A stretch of 64,000 nucleotides of DNA from Glycomyces artemisiae. GTDB lineage: Bacteria > Actinomycetota > Actinomycetes > Mycobacteriales > Micromonosporaceae. The notes under the pieces were generated by a model, which was not told where the DNA came from, did not search any database, and worked only from the letters and a program-made list of their open reading frames with translations. Numbering within the stretch: position 1 is the stretch's first letter; every line of letters starts with the position of its first letter. The stretch spans positions 434,001-498,000 of the forward strand of contig NZ_PVTJ01000002.1 in NCBI RefSeq assembly GCF_003002955.1, given 5' to 3'. Below are positions 7,761 to 17,600 of this stretch, piece after piece. The position numbers were made by a program, and so were the translations under genes.

Positions 7761-8072
7761 CTAGCGGCTGACGGCGAGCTTCGTCTCGTTGACGCCGCGG
7801 GCGGCCTCGATCTCGCCGGTGGCGTCGCCGTAGCGCGAGAGCGCGCGGAGCGTCCACTTGCCGGGGGCGGCGAAGAAGCGGAACTGGCCGCCCTCGCCGG
7901 TGACGACCTCGGCGGTGAACTCGCCGGTGCCGTCGAGGAGGCGCACGTACGCGCCCTGGACGAGTTCGCCCTCGTCGTTCACGACCGTGCCGCTGAGCAC
8001 GGTCTCCTTTTCGAGGTCCACGGACGCCGGCAGGGCCAGGTCCTGGTCGGGTGCAGCGCAGCTGTCAGACAT
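7761..8072 (-). CDS. DUF1416 protein (SseC-like), sulfurtransferase partner
   Basis: A 103-residue DUF1416 protein with a beta-rich carboxypeptidase-regulatory-like fold (VLSGTVVNDEGELVQGAYVRLLDGTGEF, FRFFAAPGKWTLRALS). It is the homologue of mycobacterial SseC, whose gene sits beside the CysA-type thiosulfate sulfurtransferase exactly as here, 27 bases downstream of the sulfurtransferase. Exact biochemical role unknown; a role in sulfur transfer or thiosulfate metabolism is inferred from the conserved pairing. Confidence 0.88.
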   Translation of the reverse strand: MSDSCAAPDQDLALPASVDLEKETVLSGTVVNDEGELVQGAYVRLLDGTGEFTAEVVTGEGGQFRFFAAPGKWTLRALSRYGDATGEIEAARGVNETKLAVSR

Positions 8073-8099
8073 GGATCTTCCTTTCCGTGCCGTCGCCGG

Positions 8100-8951
8100 C
8101 TACTTGGTGCCGGGCTCGTCGCCCAGCGCGATCGGGACGCCCACGAGGGAGCCGTACTCGGTCCAGGAGCCGTCGTAGTTCTTGACGTCGGTGTAGCCGA
8201 GGAGCTCGCGGAGCGCGAACCAGGTGTGGCTGGAGCGCTCGCCGATGCGGCAGTAGGCGATCGTCGACTTGGACTCGTCGAGGCCGGCCTCGCCGACGTA
8301 GAGCTCGCGGAGCTCGTCCTCGGACTTGAAGGTGCCGTCCTCGTTCGCGGCCTTGGACCACGGGACGCTCAGTGCGGTCGGGATGTGGCCGGCGCGCTGG
8401 GACTGCTCCTGCGGGAGGTGGGCCGGGGCCAGGAGGCGGCCGGCGTACTCGTCGGGGGAGCGGACGTCGATGAGGTTCTTGACGCCGATGGCGGCCTCGA
8501 CCTCGTCGCGCTTGGCGCGCAGGCCCCAGTCGAGCGGCTTGGCGACGTACTCGGTGGCCTCGCGCTTGGGCACCTCGGTGACGACGTCGCGGGCGTCGAG
8601 CTCCCACTTCTTGCGGCCGCCGTCGAGGAGCTTCACGGACTCGTGGCCGTAGAGCTTGAAGTACCAGTACGCGTAGGCCGCGAACCAGTTGTTGTTGCCG
8701 CCGTAGAGGACGACGGTGTCGTCGTTGGCGATGCCGCGCTCCGAGAGGAGCTGCGAGAACTGCTCCTGGTTGACGAAGTCGCGGCGGACCGGGTCCTGGA
8801 GGTCGTCCTTCCAGTCGATCTTGACGGCGCCCTTGATGTGGCCGCTGTCGTAGGCGGAGGTGTCCTCGTCGACTTCGACGAACACCACTCCGGGGGTGTC
8901 GAGGTTCGCTTCCGCCCAATCGGCGGTCACCAGCACGTCTTCACGGGCCAT
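8100..8951 (-). CDS. sseA: Thiosulfate sulfurtransferase (tandem rhodanese)
   Basis: A 283-residue two-domain rhodanese. The first domain is inactive and includes YDSGHIKGAVKIDW. The second carries RSPDEYAGR and the active-site loop CRIGERSSHTWF with Cys234, the residue that takes up the persulfide. It transfers sulfur from thiosulfate to cyanide or thiol acceptors in the cytoplasm. GGAGAG precedes ATG 8951. It is cotranscribed with DUF1416 and probably controlled by the Cys-containing leader peptide encoded at 9220-9297. Mycobacterial names for this type are cysA2/sseA; the symbol is by similarity. Confidence 0.93.
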   Translation of the reverse strand: MAREDVLVTADWAEANLDTPGVVFVEVDEDTSAYDSGHIKGAVKIDWKDDLQDPVRRDFVNQEQFSQLLSERGIANDDTVVLYGGNNNWFAAYAYWYFKLYGHESVKLLDGGRKKWELDARDVVTEVPKREATEYVAKPLDWGLRAKRDEVEAAIGVKNLIDVRSPDEYAGRLLAPAHLPQEQSQRAGHIPTALSVPWSKAANEDGTFKSEDELRELYVGEAGLDESKSTIAYCRIGERSSHTWFALRELLGYTDVKNYDGSWTEYGSLVGVPIALGDEPGTK

Positions 8952-9219
8952 GGCTGTTCTCTCCTGAACGTAGAAAGGAATGGTTTCGGTATCCGACTGT
9001 TTCCGAGTTCGAGAGGGCCCGGCGGGCGGTGCTGAGAAGCCGTTCGCGACGGCGAGCAGGGTGATCCAGGGGATCGTCAGTCCTGGGATCGAGACCGGTT
9101 CCGGCCGCGCGGAAGGCGCGGGTCATGGAACCTTGGGATGCAAGCCTTGCTCTTGGATGTCACGCACGCTGGGCCGCAATGCGGCGACTGCCGTCGGCCT
9201 CCGGGGCCGGGCGAGTCGC

Positions 9220-9297
9220 CTAAGGCATTCGACAGAGCGTGGCCGCGATCATGCAGTAGTCGATCGCGCGCCGCTTCGTGAGCATCGGCTTGCGCAT
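9220..9297 (-). CDS. Cys-containing leader peptide of the sulfurtransferase operon
   Basis: A 25-codon frame with Arg-rich start, KRRAIDYC, then AATLCRMP and TAG. This matches the small 'putative leader peptide' family seen upstream of sulfur-assimilation genes in actinobacteria. Two Cys codons (residues 15 and 22) would let ribosomes sense cysteinyl-tRNA supply. A second ATG five codons in (MLTKRR) is the alternative start. No ribosome site is visible; a TAGCGT box 7 bases upstream of the first ATG suggests leaderless translation. The sulfurtransferase starts 268 bases downstream. Confidence 0.75.
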   Translation of the reverse strand: MRKPMLTKRRAIDYCMIAATLCRMP

Positions 9298-9304
9298 GGG
9301 CAGA

Positions 9305-9333
9305 ACGCTAGCAGACTTGCCGGGCCGAATCCA
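9305..9333 (-). promoter_or_regulatory. Candidate promoter of leader peptide/sseA operon
   Basis: On the minus strand TAGCGT (-10-like, 9305-9310) is spaced 17 bases from a weak TGGATT (-35-like, 9328-9333). Transcription would start at about the leader ATG 9297, giving a leaderless leader peptide. Confidence 0.4.
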
Positions 9334-9391
9334 CCGCCGTTCTCGCGATGCGGACCGCGGACGGCACGAAAAGCGAGCGGGCGGTCACCGG

Positions 9392-10114
9392 TCAGGTGAG
9401 GACGACGTCCTCGGCGGACGCGGCGATGGCGACGGCGTCGCCCTCGAACGCGATCTCCGCGAGCGTGATCCCGTACGGCAGCTCGGGGAGCTCGACGGTG
9501 GAGGTGAGCTGGGACGCGAACTGGTCGACGAGCGGCTGCACCGACTGCGGGAGGCCCTGCGTGAGCGACTCCACGGCGTCGGGCGTGAAGGAGATGGCGT
9601 CGTCGCTCACTTCGACGGTGCCGGTCGCCTGGAGGTCGACGCTCATGCCGCCGAGCTCCTCGGTCGCAGTGAGGGTGGCGTTGCCGTCGCGGTCGATCTC
9701 CAGGTCCCAGCCGGTCTGCTCGGCCAGGAGCGCCTCGATCGAGTCGATGGAGATGGTGCCGTCGACGTCGAGGGTCCCGGCGACCGCGTCGCCGCCGTCG
9801 GCGAGCTCGCGCCAGTCCGCCTCGACGTCGCGGGCGGTCATCGCCAGCTCGGGGAAGATGAGCCCGTTCGCGCCGACGTCCTTGAGGGTGATGTCGATCT
9901 GCTCGAAGTCGCCGGTCCACGCCTGGGTCGCGAAGGGCCAGCCGTGGATCGTCACGTCGGGGCGCTGCTCGGAGTAGGCGCCGTGGTCGGCGGCGGTGGC
10001 CGCGACCTCGGTGGCGATGCGGCGTTCGGCGACGGCGTTCGCGACCCGGTCGCCGAGGGCGACGAGCGCGGCGACGATGACGAGGGTGATCAGGAGGCGG
10101 CGGAGGATCTTCAC
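9392..10114 (-). CDS. LmeA family (DUF2993) phospholipid-binding protein
   Basis: A 240-residue exported protein. A basic start (MKILRRLL) and a hydrophobic signal or anchor (ITLVIVAALVALGD) are followed by an all-beta/helical DUF2993 body (VTIHGWPFATQAWTGDFEQIDITLKDV, ELPYGITLAEIAFEGDAVAIAASAEDV). Mycobacterial LmeA of this family binds phospholipid and aids lipomannan maturation. Here only envelope lipid binding can be inferred. It begins at GTG 10114 and follows the membrane-protein gene at 10164 by 49 bases on the same strand; the sulfur genes lie downstream. Confidence 0.85.
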   Translation of the reverse strand: MKILRRLLITLVIVAALVALGDRVANAVAERRIATEVAATAADHGAYSEQRPDVTIHGWPFATQAWTGDFEQIDITLKDVGANGLIFPELAMTARDVEADWRELADGGDAVAGTLDVDGTISIDSIEALLAEQTGWDLEIDRDGNATLTATEELGGMSVDLQATGTVEVSDDAISFTPDAVESLTQGLPQSVQPLVDQFASQLTSTVELPELPYGITLAEIAFEGDAVAIAASAEDVVLT

Positions 10115-10163
10115 CAGGGGGCTCCAGGGAGTCTCGGGGTGCGTGCGGCGCGAGGGGTGTGCG

Positions 10164-11228
10164 TCAGTCGATCATGTAGTAGGCGCTGAGGAGGTACACC
10201 ACGGGGCCCGTGACGGCGAACGCCAGGAGCGGGCCCGCGGCGCTGACCACCGGGTTCGGGGCGGTCCCGGCGCCGTCGATGCGCCGCGACGCCGACAGGT
10301 ACCCGCACGCGAGGTCCGACAGGACCGCGATGAGCGCGACGAGGAGCCCGCCGATCGCGGCGTGCTTCGGGTCGGGGCCCTCGATGACGAGCCCGGCGTA
10401 CGCGGCCGAGGCGGTGCCGCACATGGTGCCGATGACGATCCCGAACGCGCCGCGGGTGACCTGGCGGTTGATGCGCGGGTCGGGCATGACGAGGTCGACG
10501 GCGCGGGCGGCGAGGACCGCGGTCCCGGCGGCGACGACCGCGGAGTACATGGCGGGCGGCGCGGAGCCCAGGCGGGACAGGGCGATGTAGCAGGCGTACC
10601 CGCAGACGGCGACGCACAGGACCATCGTGAAGCCGAGGCTCTCGGTGACCCCTTCGTGGGTGCGGCGCACGAGCTGCCCGGCGACGGCCGCGCCGAACGC
10701 GAGCGCGAGGAGCACGGTGACCGGCAGGAGCGACACGGGCGTCCAGGTGACGGCGACCCAGTCGGCGGCCACGGCGAGGAGCGACGCGACGGCGATCGTC
10801 ACCCACGCGCCGTCGATCTTGCGGACCCACGTGACGAGGGCGACGGTGGCGATCTGGAGGACCGCGATCCCGGCGGCGTAGACGGGCCGCTCCATCTGCG
10901 CGCCGAGGACGAGCCCGGCCGCGACGACGACGACCACGGCGACCGCGGGGAGGCGGTGCAGCAGCGGCGGGGTGGGCGGCGGGAGCGTGTGGTCCTCGCG
11001 GCCGTCGGCCCCGGCGGCCCGGTAGGCGCCGGTGTCCGCGGAGGAGCGGCGGGGCGCGGGGCGGCGGGAGGCCGCCTTGCGGGACGCGGCGGGGCCCGAG
11101 CCCGTCCCGCGGGGGGCCCGCGGCTCCTCGGGGTACGTCTCGCCCCAGGCGGGGCCCTCGGCGGGCCGGGCCGCCTCGGGGGGTTCGTGGCCCCAGGTCT
11201 CGTCGGGTCGGCTGTACGACACGGACAC
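10164..11228 (-). CDS. Polytopic membrane protein, Pro/Arg-rich N-terminus
   Basis: A 354-residue protein. The first 90 residues are charged, Pro/Ala/Arg-rich and probably cytoplasmic. Some eight hydrophobic segments follow, for example LPAVAVVVVVAAGLVLGA, LLPVTVLLALAFGAAVAG and AFGIVIGTMCGTASAAYAG. The last third (KHAAIGGLLVALIAVLSDLACGYLSASRR) faintly recalls CDP-diglyceride synthetase-type membrane enzymes, but I see no secure motif. It lies between glnR (divergent) and the LmeA-like gene, an order I recall from other actinobacteria. Function unknown. Confidence 0.75.
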   Translation of the reverse strand: MSVSYSRPDETWGHEPPEAARPAEGPAWGETYPEEPRAPRGTGSGPAASRKAASRRPAPRRSSADTGAYRAAGADGREDHTLPPPTPPLLHRLPAVAVVVVVAAGLVLGAQMERPVYAAGIAVLQIATVALVTWVRKIDGAWVTIAVASLLAVAADWVAVTWTPVSLLPVTVLLALAFGAAVAGQLVRRTHEGVTESLGFTMVLCVAVCGYACYIALSRLGSAPPAMYSAVVAAGTAVLAARAVDLVMPDPRINRQVTRGAFGIVIGTMCGTASAAYAGLVIEGPDPKHAAIGGLLVALIAVLSDLACGYLSASRRIDGAGTAPNPVVSAAGPLLAFAVTGPVVYLLSAYYMID

Positions 11229-11540
11229 AGCCTACGGCAAGGCCCTTGTGCACCGTTCACCTTCGATGGGCGGTCCGTCCGGTGTCCCGCGCGCCACCCG
11301 CGCGGGTGACGGGTGCGGGGCGGGCCGTGAGCAGCGCGTGTCGGCGCGGTGAACGGCGGTTTGCCGGCTCCTCGCCGCAATGCGTCCCGAATAGTGAAGT
11401 CACACAGTCGTGACGCTGGTCATTCGGCCGGTGACCGTTTACACTCGGACAGGACTCCACCTACCGCATGTAAGCCCACCCGTCGCCGAAGCCGGGAAGA
11501 GCGATATTCGCGTGTGCTCACCTACCAGCGGAGGACTGCC

Positions 11541-12263
11541 TTGGAAATCCTGATCCTCACTTCCAACCCCGTGCCGGAGTCCCCAGAGTCCATCCTGCCG
11601 TCCCTGGAGCTGCTGCCGCACCGCGCGCGGTACGCGGGCCGGGACGTGCGGGCGCTGCTGAGCGGGCCGAGCCCCGACGCCGTCATGGTCGACGCCCGGT
11701 CCGACCTCGCCGACGCCCGCGCCACCTGCCGCGTCCTCCAGGCCACCGGCCTGACCGTGCCGCTCCTCGCGATCGTCACCGAGGCGGGCCTGGCCGCGCT
11801 CCAGGCCGACTGGGGCGTCGACGACTTCCTGCTCGCCTCGGCCGGCCCGGCGGAGGTCGAGGCGCGCCTGCGGCTGACCACCGGGAAGCCCAACGCGGCC
11901 ACGGCCGCCGGGCCCGCGGTGATCCGCGCCGGGGACCTCACGGTCGACCCGGACACGTACGCCGCGAAGCTCAAGGGCGCCCCGCTCGACCTGACGTACA
12001 AGGAGTTCGAGCTGCTGCGGTTCCTCGCCCAGCACCCCGGGCGCGTGTTCACCCGCGAGCAGCTGCTGCGGGAGGTGTGGGGCTACGACTACTTCGGCGG
12101 CACCCGCACCGTCGACGTCCACGTGCGGCGCCTGCGCGCGAAGCTCGGCTCGGAGTACGAGTCGATGATCGGCACGGTGCGGCAGGTCGGCTACAAGTTC
12201 GTGGCGCCGCCGCCGGAGAACCTCCGCGAGTCCGAGCCGCTCCCCGAGCGGGTCGACGCCTAA
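11541..12263 (+). CDS. glnR: GlnR-type orphan response regulator
   Basis: A 240-residue OmpR-like regulator. The receiver-like N-domain ([22 protein letters not shown], then [19 protein letters not shown] and [22 protein letters not shown]) lacks the usual acidic pocket, as in GlnR, which works without phosphorylation. The C-terminal winged helix ([48 protein letters not shown]) is nearly the family consensus. GlnR is the global nitrogen regulator of actinobacteria, binding promoters of glnA, amtB and nirB. TTG 11541 is chosen because GGAGG lies 6 bases before it. The sulfurtransferase/LmeA neighbourhood is typical of GlnR loci. Confidence 0.93.
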   Translation: MEILILTSNPVPESPESILPSLELLPHRARYAGRDVRALLSGPSPDAVMVDARSDLADARATCRVLQATGLTVPLLAIVTEAGLAALQADWGVDDFLLASAGPAEVEARLRLTTGKPNAATAAGPAVIRAGDLTVDPDTYAAKLKGAPLDLTYKEFELLRFLAQHPGRVFTREQLLREVWGYDYFGGTRTVDVHVRRLRAKLGSEYESMIGTVRQVGYKFVAPPPENLRESEPLPERVDA

Positions 12264-12307
12264 GAGCCGCTTGGCATTCGTTCCCCGTTCACTCAGGTGG
12301 CGGGAGG

Positions 12308-12336
12308 GGCGGCCCCGCAGCGCGGGGCCGCCTTTT
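12308..12336 (+). terminator. Terminator of glnR
   Basis: An 11-bp stem (GGCGGCCCCGC / GCGGGGCCGCC) with a 3-base loop followed directly by TTTT, 45 bases after the glnR stop. Confidence 0.85.
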
Positions 12337-12608
12337 GCTTTAGTTTCCACAGTTGACAGTGGGTCTGGAGTTGTCACCGGTCCAGGAGTTGCTTCCGGAA
12401 TTCCTTGCCGCGTTGCGCATTCGCCCCTTCCGGGTGAACACTCTCCCGGAGTCGTGCCAAACAGGAATATTAACTGAAGAAAAGTCCGGCAGAGATCCGT
12501 CCTTAACGGACAATTCCGGCAACGGAGCGTACCCGTGGCGTGGCACTCGGTGGATAGAATTGAGTTCGCTTTGGACTCAAACCCTCGTCCCCCTTGGAGT
12601 GTGACCCC

Positions 12609-12926
12609 GTGTCCGATCGCTCCGTCGACCCCGACGCCCTCGCCGAGTTCCGCGAGGCCGCGCAGGGCCGCTTGGATTTCCTCGAAACACTGATCGAACG
12701 GCTGCGGCACGGCAACGAACTCGGCGTGGAGCCCGGCTTCGGGCTCCTCGACTCCGGCCAGACCGCCCGCGAGATGTACCGCGACTTCCACCGACAGACC
12801 TGGTCCAACCTGCAGGACCTCCGATCCGACCTGGCCGGCATCATCGCCACCGTCGACGGCGTCGCCGAGCGCGCCGCCGACACCGACGCGAACTCGGCCG
12901 CCGACCTGTCGCGAAGCGAGGACTGA
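12609..12926 (+). CDS. Small WXG100-like partner of DPYA cassette 1
   Basis: A 105-residue helical protein from GTG 12609, with GGAG 9 bases upstream. It pairs with the large gene 5 bases downstream. Key block: ALAEFREAAQGRLDFLETLIERLRHG, then MYRDFHRQTWSNLQDLRSDLAGI. The F-x(3)-TW-x-NL-Q-x-LR-x(2)-L core recurs in the proteins at 44138 and 44726, each also beside a large DPYA-ended gene. No signal peptide. By analogy with ESX pairs it should form a helical heterodimer with the large protein; that is inference. Confidence 0.75.
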   Translation: MSDRSVDPDALAEFREAAQGRLDFLETLIERLRHGNELGVEPGFGLLDSGQTAREMYRDFHRQTWSNLQDLRSDLAGIIATVDGVAERAADTDANSAADLSRSED

Positions 12927-12931
12927 CCACC

Positions 12932-14551
12932 ATGCCAGACACCCAGACCAGCGGCGACACCGGCCGCGACGACGACCGCACCGACGAAGAGTTCGACGAG
13001 CGCGACGACGACGACCAGGACGACCGCGACGACGACCGTGAAGACGACGACCGCGACGACGATGACGACGGCGACCACGCCAGCCGGGACCGCGACGAGC
13101 ACCCGCGCGGACCCCGCGAGGAGTACGAGAACAACGCGCCCGACGACTCCACCGTCGTCGAATACCAGCGGCGCGACGCCGACGCGCTGTTCCTCTCCGG
13201 CGAGCCGTGCGGCTACGCCAACTGCCAGAACCTCTACAACGAGGCCGAGGCCGCCTGGATCAAGCTCGTCTCCGCCATCCCCATCGCCGGGCAGGTCCAG
13301 ATGCTGACCGTCGAGACCAAGGGCACGCCCGCGCCGAGCCAGCAGTCCATCCGCAACCTGGTCGCCGAGGTCCGCCCCGACGACCCCGACAAGTACGCGC
13401 TCCGCTCCGTCAGCGAGCACTGGCAGCAGTTCAAGACCGACTTCGACACCGACCCGGCCACCGGGATCGGCCCGACCCTGAAGTCCGCCCTGCGCACGCT
13501 CTCGGAGACCTGGAAGGGCACCGACTTCGACGCGTTCGCCGAGCAGGTCGAGATCGTGCTCGCCAACTGCGCCTCGGTGTGCGACGACATCGGCGACGCC
13601 ACCACCGGCGCCGTCGGGCTCCTGGAGCAGAAGGCCGACGAGTTCTTCGGCCTCCAGGGCGGCGACTCCGGAGAGCTGCCGTACCCGGCGCCGCTCTACT
13701 GGATCTCCGACATGGAGTCGATGTTCACCGACCCGCTCGTGCACGTGCGCCCGCCGTTCCGCTCCGGATGGTGCGACGTCACCGCCGGATGCGACAACGA
13801 CGGCGGCCTCATCGGCGCGCTCCTGGAACTCGGCGGATTCGAGAAGGACTACGTCTCCGAAGTCCAGGACTACGTCGAGAACCAGACCGACTACTACATG
13901 CGCAAGCACAAGAACGACGAGCCGCCGATCACCGAGGAGCAGGCGCGCTCCTGGGCGCAGGCCGACGCGAACAGCAACATCACCGCCGACGTCAACGCCG
14001 GGATCGACGACTACAACTCGCGCTCGCAGATCGCCAACGAGGACGTCGTGAACCGCTGGGAGAACGCCGAGGAATCGGCGTCGACCTTCCAGCCCGAGGC
14101 GTACCCGTCGAGCCCCTCGACGTTCCGCGACTCCTCCGACATGCTCGCCGACTCCTACGGGGGCCTCGACGCCGGCAGCGGCGGCCTCGAAGCGGGCGGC
14201 GCCATGTCCGACGGCGGCGGCCTCGAACCGCCCGGCGGCGGAGGCGGCGGCAGCGTCTCGGGCGGTCTCGCCTCCGGCGGGGGCGGCCTCGGCGGCTCCA
14301 CGCTCGGCAGCGGCGGATCGTTCCCCGTCGGCGCGGCCTCCGCGACCGGCGCGGGCGCCGTCGGCAACACCGCCGCGGGCCTCGGCGGCACCGGCGGAGG
14401 CATGGGCGGCATGATGGGCGCCGGCGGCGGCATGGGAGGCCGCGGCATGGGCGGCGACCAGGAAGCCGAAGGCGAGCACAAGGACTGGCTCGAAGAGGAC
14501 GAGGAGATCTGGGGCATCATCCGCGATGCCGAAGAGGACCCCTACGCCTAG
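12932..14551 (+). CDS. Large WXG effector-like protein with DPYA tail (cassette 1)
   Basis: A 539-residue protein. It opens with about 60 residues of almost pure Asp/Arg/Glu. A helical region holds AEAAWIKLVSAIP and the WXG-type turn ETWKGTDFDAF (about residue 190). A conserved GGDSGELPYPAPLYW block follows, then a Gly/Ser-rich linker (about 405-510) and the tail WLEEDEEIWGIIRDAEEDPYA. Proteins at 42605 and 45843 share the WxGxD[FY]DAF, GGD..E.PYP.P and C-terminal WG...DDPYA features in the same order. This layout recalls PPE/EspB-like T7SS substrates. Secretion is inferred. Confidence 0.75.
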   Translation: MPDTQTSGDTGRDDDRTDEEFDERDDDDQDDRDDDREDDDRDDDDDGDHASRDRDEHPRGPREEYENNAPDDSTVVEYQRRDADALFLSGEPCGYANCQNLYNEAEAAWIKLVSAIPIAGQVQMLTVETKGTPAPSQQSIRNLVAEVRPDDPDKYALRSVSEHWQQFKTDFDTDPATGIGPTLKSALRTLSETWKGTDFDAFAEQVEIVLANCASVCDDIGDATTGAVGLLEQKADEFFGLQGGDSGELPYPAPLYWISDMESMFTDPLVHVRPPFRSGWCDVTAGCDNDGGLIGALLELGGFEKDYVSEVQDYVENQTDYYMRKHKNDEPPITEEQARSWAQADANSNITADVNAGIDDYNSRSQIANEDVVNRWENAEESASTFQPEAYPSSPSTFRDSSDMLADSYGGLDAGSGGLEAGGAMSDGGGLEPPGGGGGGSVSGGLASGGGGLGGSTLGSGGSFPVGAASATGAGAVGNTAAGLGGTGGGMGGMMGAGGGMGGRGMGGDQEAEGEHKDWLEEDEEIWGIIRDAEEDPYA

Positions 14552-14570
14552 CCGGTCGCGAACACGACGA

Positions 14571-14600
14571 GGCGCCCCGGAGCTTCCGCTCCGGGGCGCC
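14571..14600. terminator. Hairpin between DPYA cassette 1 and the subtilase gene
   Basis: A perfect 12-bp stem (GGCGCCCCGGAG / CTCCGGGGCGCC) with a 6-base loop, between convergent genes. Confidence 0.75.
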
Positions 14601-14688
14601 GTTCGGCTCCCGGGACGCCGAACAGGGCGCCTGCCGCGACCGCGGCGGGCGCCCTGAACCCTTCAGATACTCAAGCGCTCAGGCGCAC

Positions 14689-17600
14689 TCAGGTCGTGAC
14701 CCCCACGACCGTCGAGTCGATCGCCTCGCCGTCCGCCGCATAATTCAGCGTCCCGAGGAACCGCGAGTCCGCGGCCAGACCCGACCACGACAGCGACACC
14801 GAGAACTCGCCCGCGAGCGACACGTCCTGCTCGGCCGGGGACACCGCGAGGTTCCCCTCGTCCGAACCCGGCACGACCCACGTGTGCAGGCGCGCGTCCA
14901 GCGGCGACGGGCCCGCCCACTCGTCGACGAACGCCACGAACGTGTAGCCGCCCGGCAGCGTCACCGACTCGTTCGAGCCGCCCGACGCCGAATAGCCGAC
15001 CAGCGTCAGCTCGTCGCCCTCCTTCAGGTACACGAACAGGTCCAGGTCGGTCCCGGTCGGGTGCTCGTCCTCGAACGTCGAGAACCGCACCAGCGCCGCA
15101 TCGGCCGGCGTCGTGAACTCGAACGACGCCGTGTGCGAGCTCTCCACCGGCGCGTCCGACGGGAACGACGACGAGTCCGGGTCGGTCAGCGACGCCGTCG
15201 AGACCTCCGAGGGCACCAGGCCCGACACCGACGCGCCCAGCGACCCGTCGAAGCCCGACACGCCCGAGATCTCGGCCGAACCCGAAGCGCCCGAATAGGT
15301 CACCTCGTCAGCGGCCGCCAGCTGCGACGGCTTCACCACGATCGGCGAACGCACCTCGTGGACCGTGCGGTGGCCCCGCTTCTCCACCCAGGTGATGTCG
15401 CCGAACGCCCATTCGCCGAACGCCGCATCCGTGCGCGTGATCGTCAGCGTGTACGACGCCGACTCGCCCGCGTCCAGCGTCAGCCGCGAGTGGTCGACCT
15501 CGACCTCGAAGCCCGCAGGAGCCGTGATGTCCGCGTTGTACGTCGACTTGCGGTCCGACACGTTCGTGACCGTGCGGGTCACCTCGTAGACGCCGGTCAG
15601 CTCCGCCACCGTCACCGACGGGTAGTTCAGCTGCGACGGGTCCATCGAACCGTACGTGTCGCACAGCGACTGGATCTTGAACGCCTCCGGAGTGCCGCAC
15701 ACGTACTGCACCCACTCGACGACGCCCGAGTCGTAGACCAGGCCCGGGTCGAACATCTCCGCGCCGTCCACGTGACCGGCGCCGAAGTCGAACGGCGTCG
15801 CGTCCTCGGTGCCGCGCTGGATCGGGTTCCCGTCCTGGTCGGTCTGGTACGAGGTCGTCATCATCGCCGACTTGATCGCCATCGGCGACCAGTCCGGGTG
15901 CGCCGATGCGATCAGCGCCGCCAGGCCCGCGATGTGCGGGCTCGCCATCGACGTGCCCTGCGCGGTCGCGAAGTCGTTGCCCGCGTGGTTGTCCGGCGTG
16001 ATCCCCGCCAGGACCTCAAGACCCGGGGCGGTGATGTCCGGCTTCAGCAGGTTCTGGCCCGCCGACAGCGCCGGGCCGTTCGACGAGAACGCCGCCATCG
16101 ACGGCGCGTTCTGGTCCTCCAGCTCCGACGTCTCGACCTCCACCTTCGGGCGGCTCTTCGACGCGATCCACTCGGTCAGCTCCTGGCCGTCCGAGTACGA
16201 CACGTGGATCACCGGCACCGACTGCGAGGTCACGACGTTCGCCGGGCCCCGCTCGGACTGGTCCACCACGATCAGGGCGACCCCGCCCGCACCGTGCACC
16301 TCGTCCGCGTTCGCCGTGAACGTGTTGCCGCGCACGCACACGATCGCGTAGCCCTCGGCCTTCTCGGGGTCCAGCGTGCCCGTGTTGCAGGTCGCCGCCG
16401 CGGCCGGGTCGGCGTCGTCGAACGCCGCGTCCGTCGCCAGCTTCACCGGCCACTCGGCCTCGCCGACCAGCCCCGCGACCTCGATCTCCTCGCGGCCGAA
16501 CTCCATCTCGGTGCGGAAGGTCTGGTCGTGCGAGGACGCCGCGACCGTGGTCACCCACGGCTCCTGGTGGTCCACAGTGGAAGTGGGACCGTCGTTGCCG
16601 GCGCTGGCGGCGACGAAGACGCCCGCCTGGGCGGCGGCGCGGAACGCCCACGAGGTCGAGTCGAGGAACTCGGGGGTGCCGGTCGAGCCGATCGAGAAGT
16701 TGATGACGTCGACGCCGTCCTGGACCGCGGCCTCGATGGCGGCGTTGATGTCCAGGCTGGAGCAGCCGCCCCAGCAGACCTTGTAGGCGGCGACGCGGGC
16801 GGCCGGCGCCATGCCGGTGAACGTCCCGATCCGCTCGCCGTCGACCTCGACCTTGGTCTTGTAGTTGCCGGTGGCCGTGGTCGCGGTGTGGGTGCCGTGG
16901 CCGTCGGAGTCGCGCGGGGAGGCGTAGCCGTCCGCGGACCGGCCGGCGGCGTCGAACCAGCGGGCGCCGATGAGCTTGTTGTTGCACTCGATGTTCCCGG
17001 CGGGGTCCTCGTCCTCGCCCGTGACGCACTCGCCGTTCCACTTGGCGTCGATGACGTCCTGGTCGGGGCGGGGCTCCGAGAGCGGGGCGAGGGCCGGGTT
17101 CTCCGGCCAGATGCCGGTGTCGAGGACGCCGACGATCACGCCTTCGCCGGCGTGCTTGGCGGAGCCGAACTCCTCGTTCCAGGCGCCGTCGCCGCCCGAG
17201 AGGTCCAGGAAGCCGGTGGTGTCGACCGCGGAGTTGCTGCCGGTCGGCTGGTAGATGACCTCGGGGGTCACGGCGAGCACGTCGTCGCTGGCGGCGAGCG
17301 CCTCGGCCTCGGCGGCGGTGAGGTGCGCGCCGAAGCCGTTGAGGACGGTGTCGTACTCGGCGAGGGCGTCCACGTCGAACTCGGCGATGACGTCGGCGCG
17401 CTCCTCGGCGAGGTAGTCGCCGTACTCCTGGACCGCGTCGGCGGCGAAGTCGATCGTGTCGCCGCTGTCGGGGGTGGTCGCGTCGAGGCCGGAGATGCCG
17501 CCGTCATAGGTGGCGATGGGGTCGTCGGCGAGCTGGACGACGTAGAAGCCGTCCTCGTAGTCGACGGGGGCCGCGGCCTCCTTGAAGTACTGGGGGACGA

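Noticed and set aside
8952-9126. A 61-codon minus-strand frame overlapping the sulfurtransferase start
   Set aside because: It lies in the leader mRNA, has no ribosome site and unlikely composition; the Cys leader peptide explains this region better.
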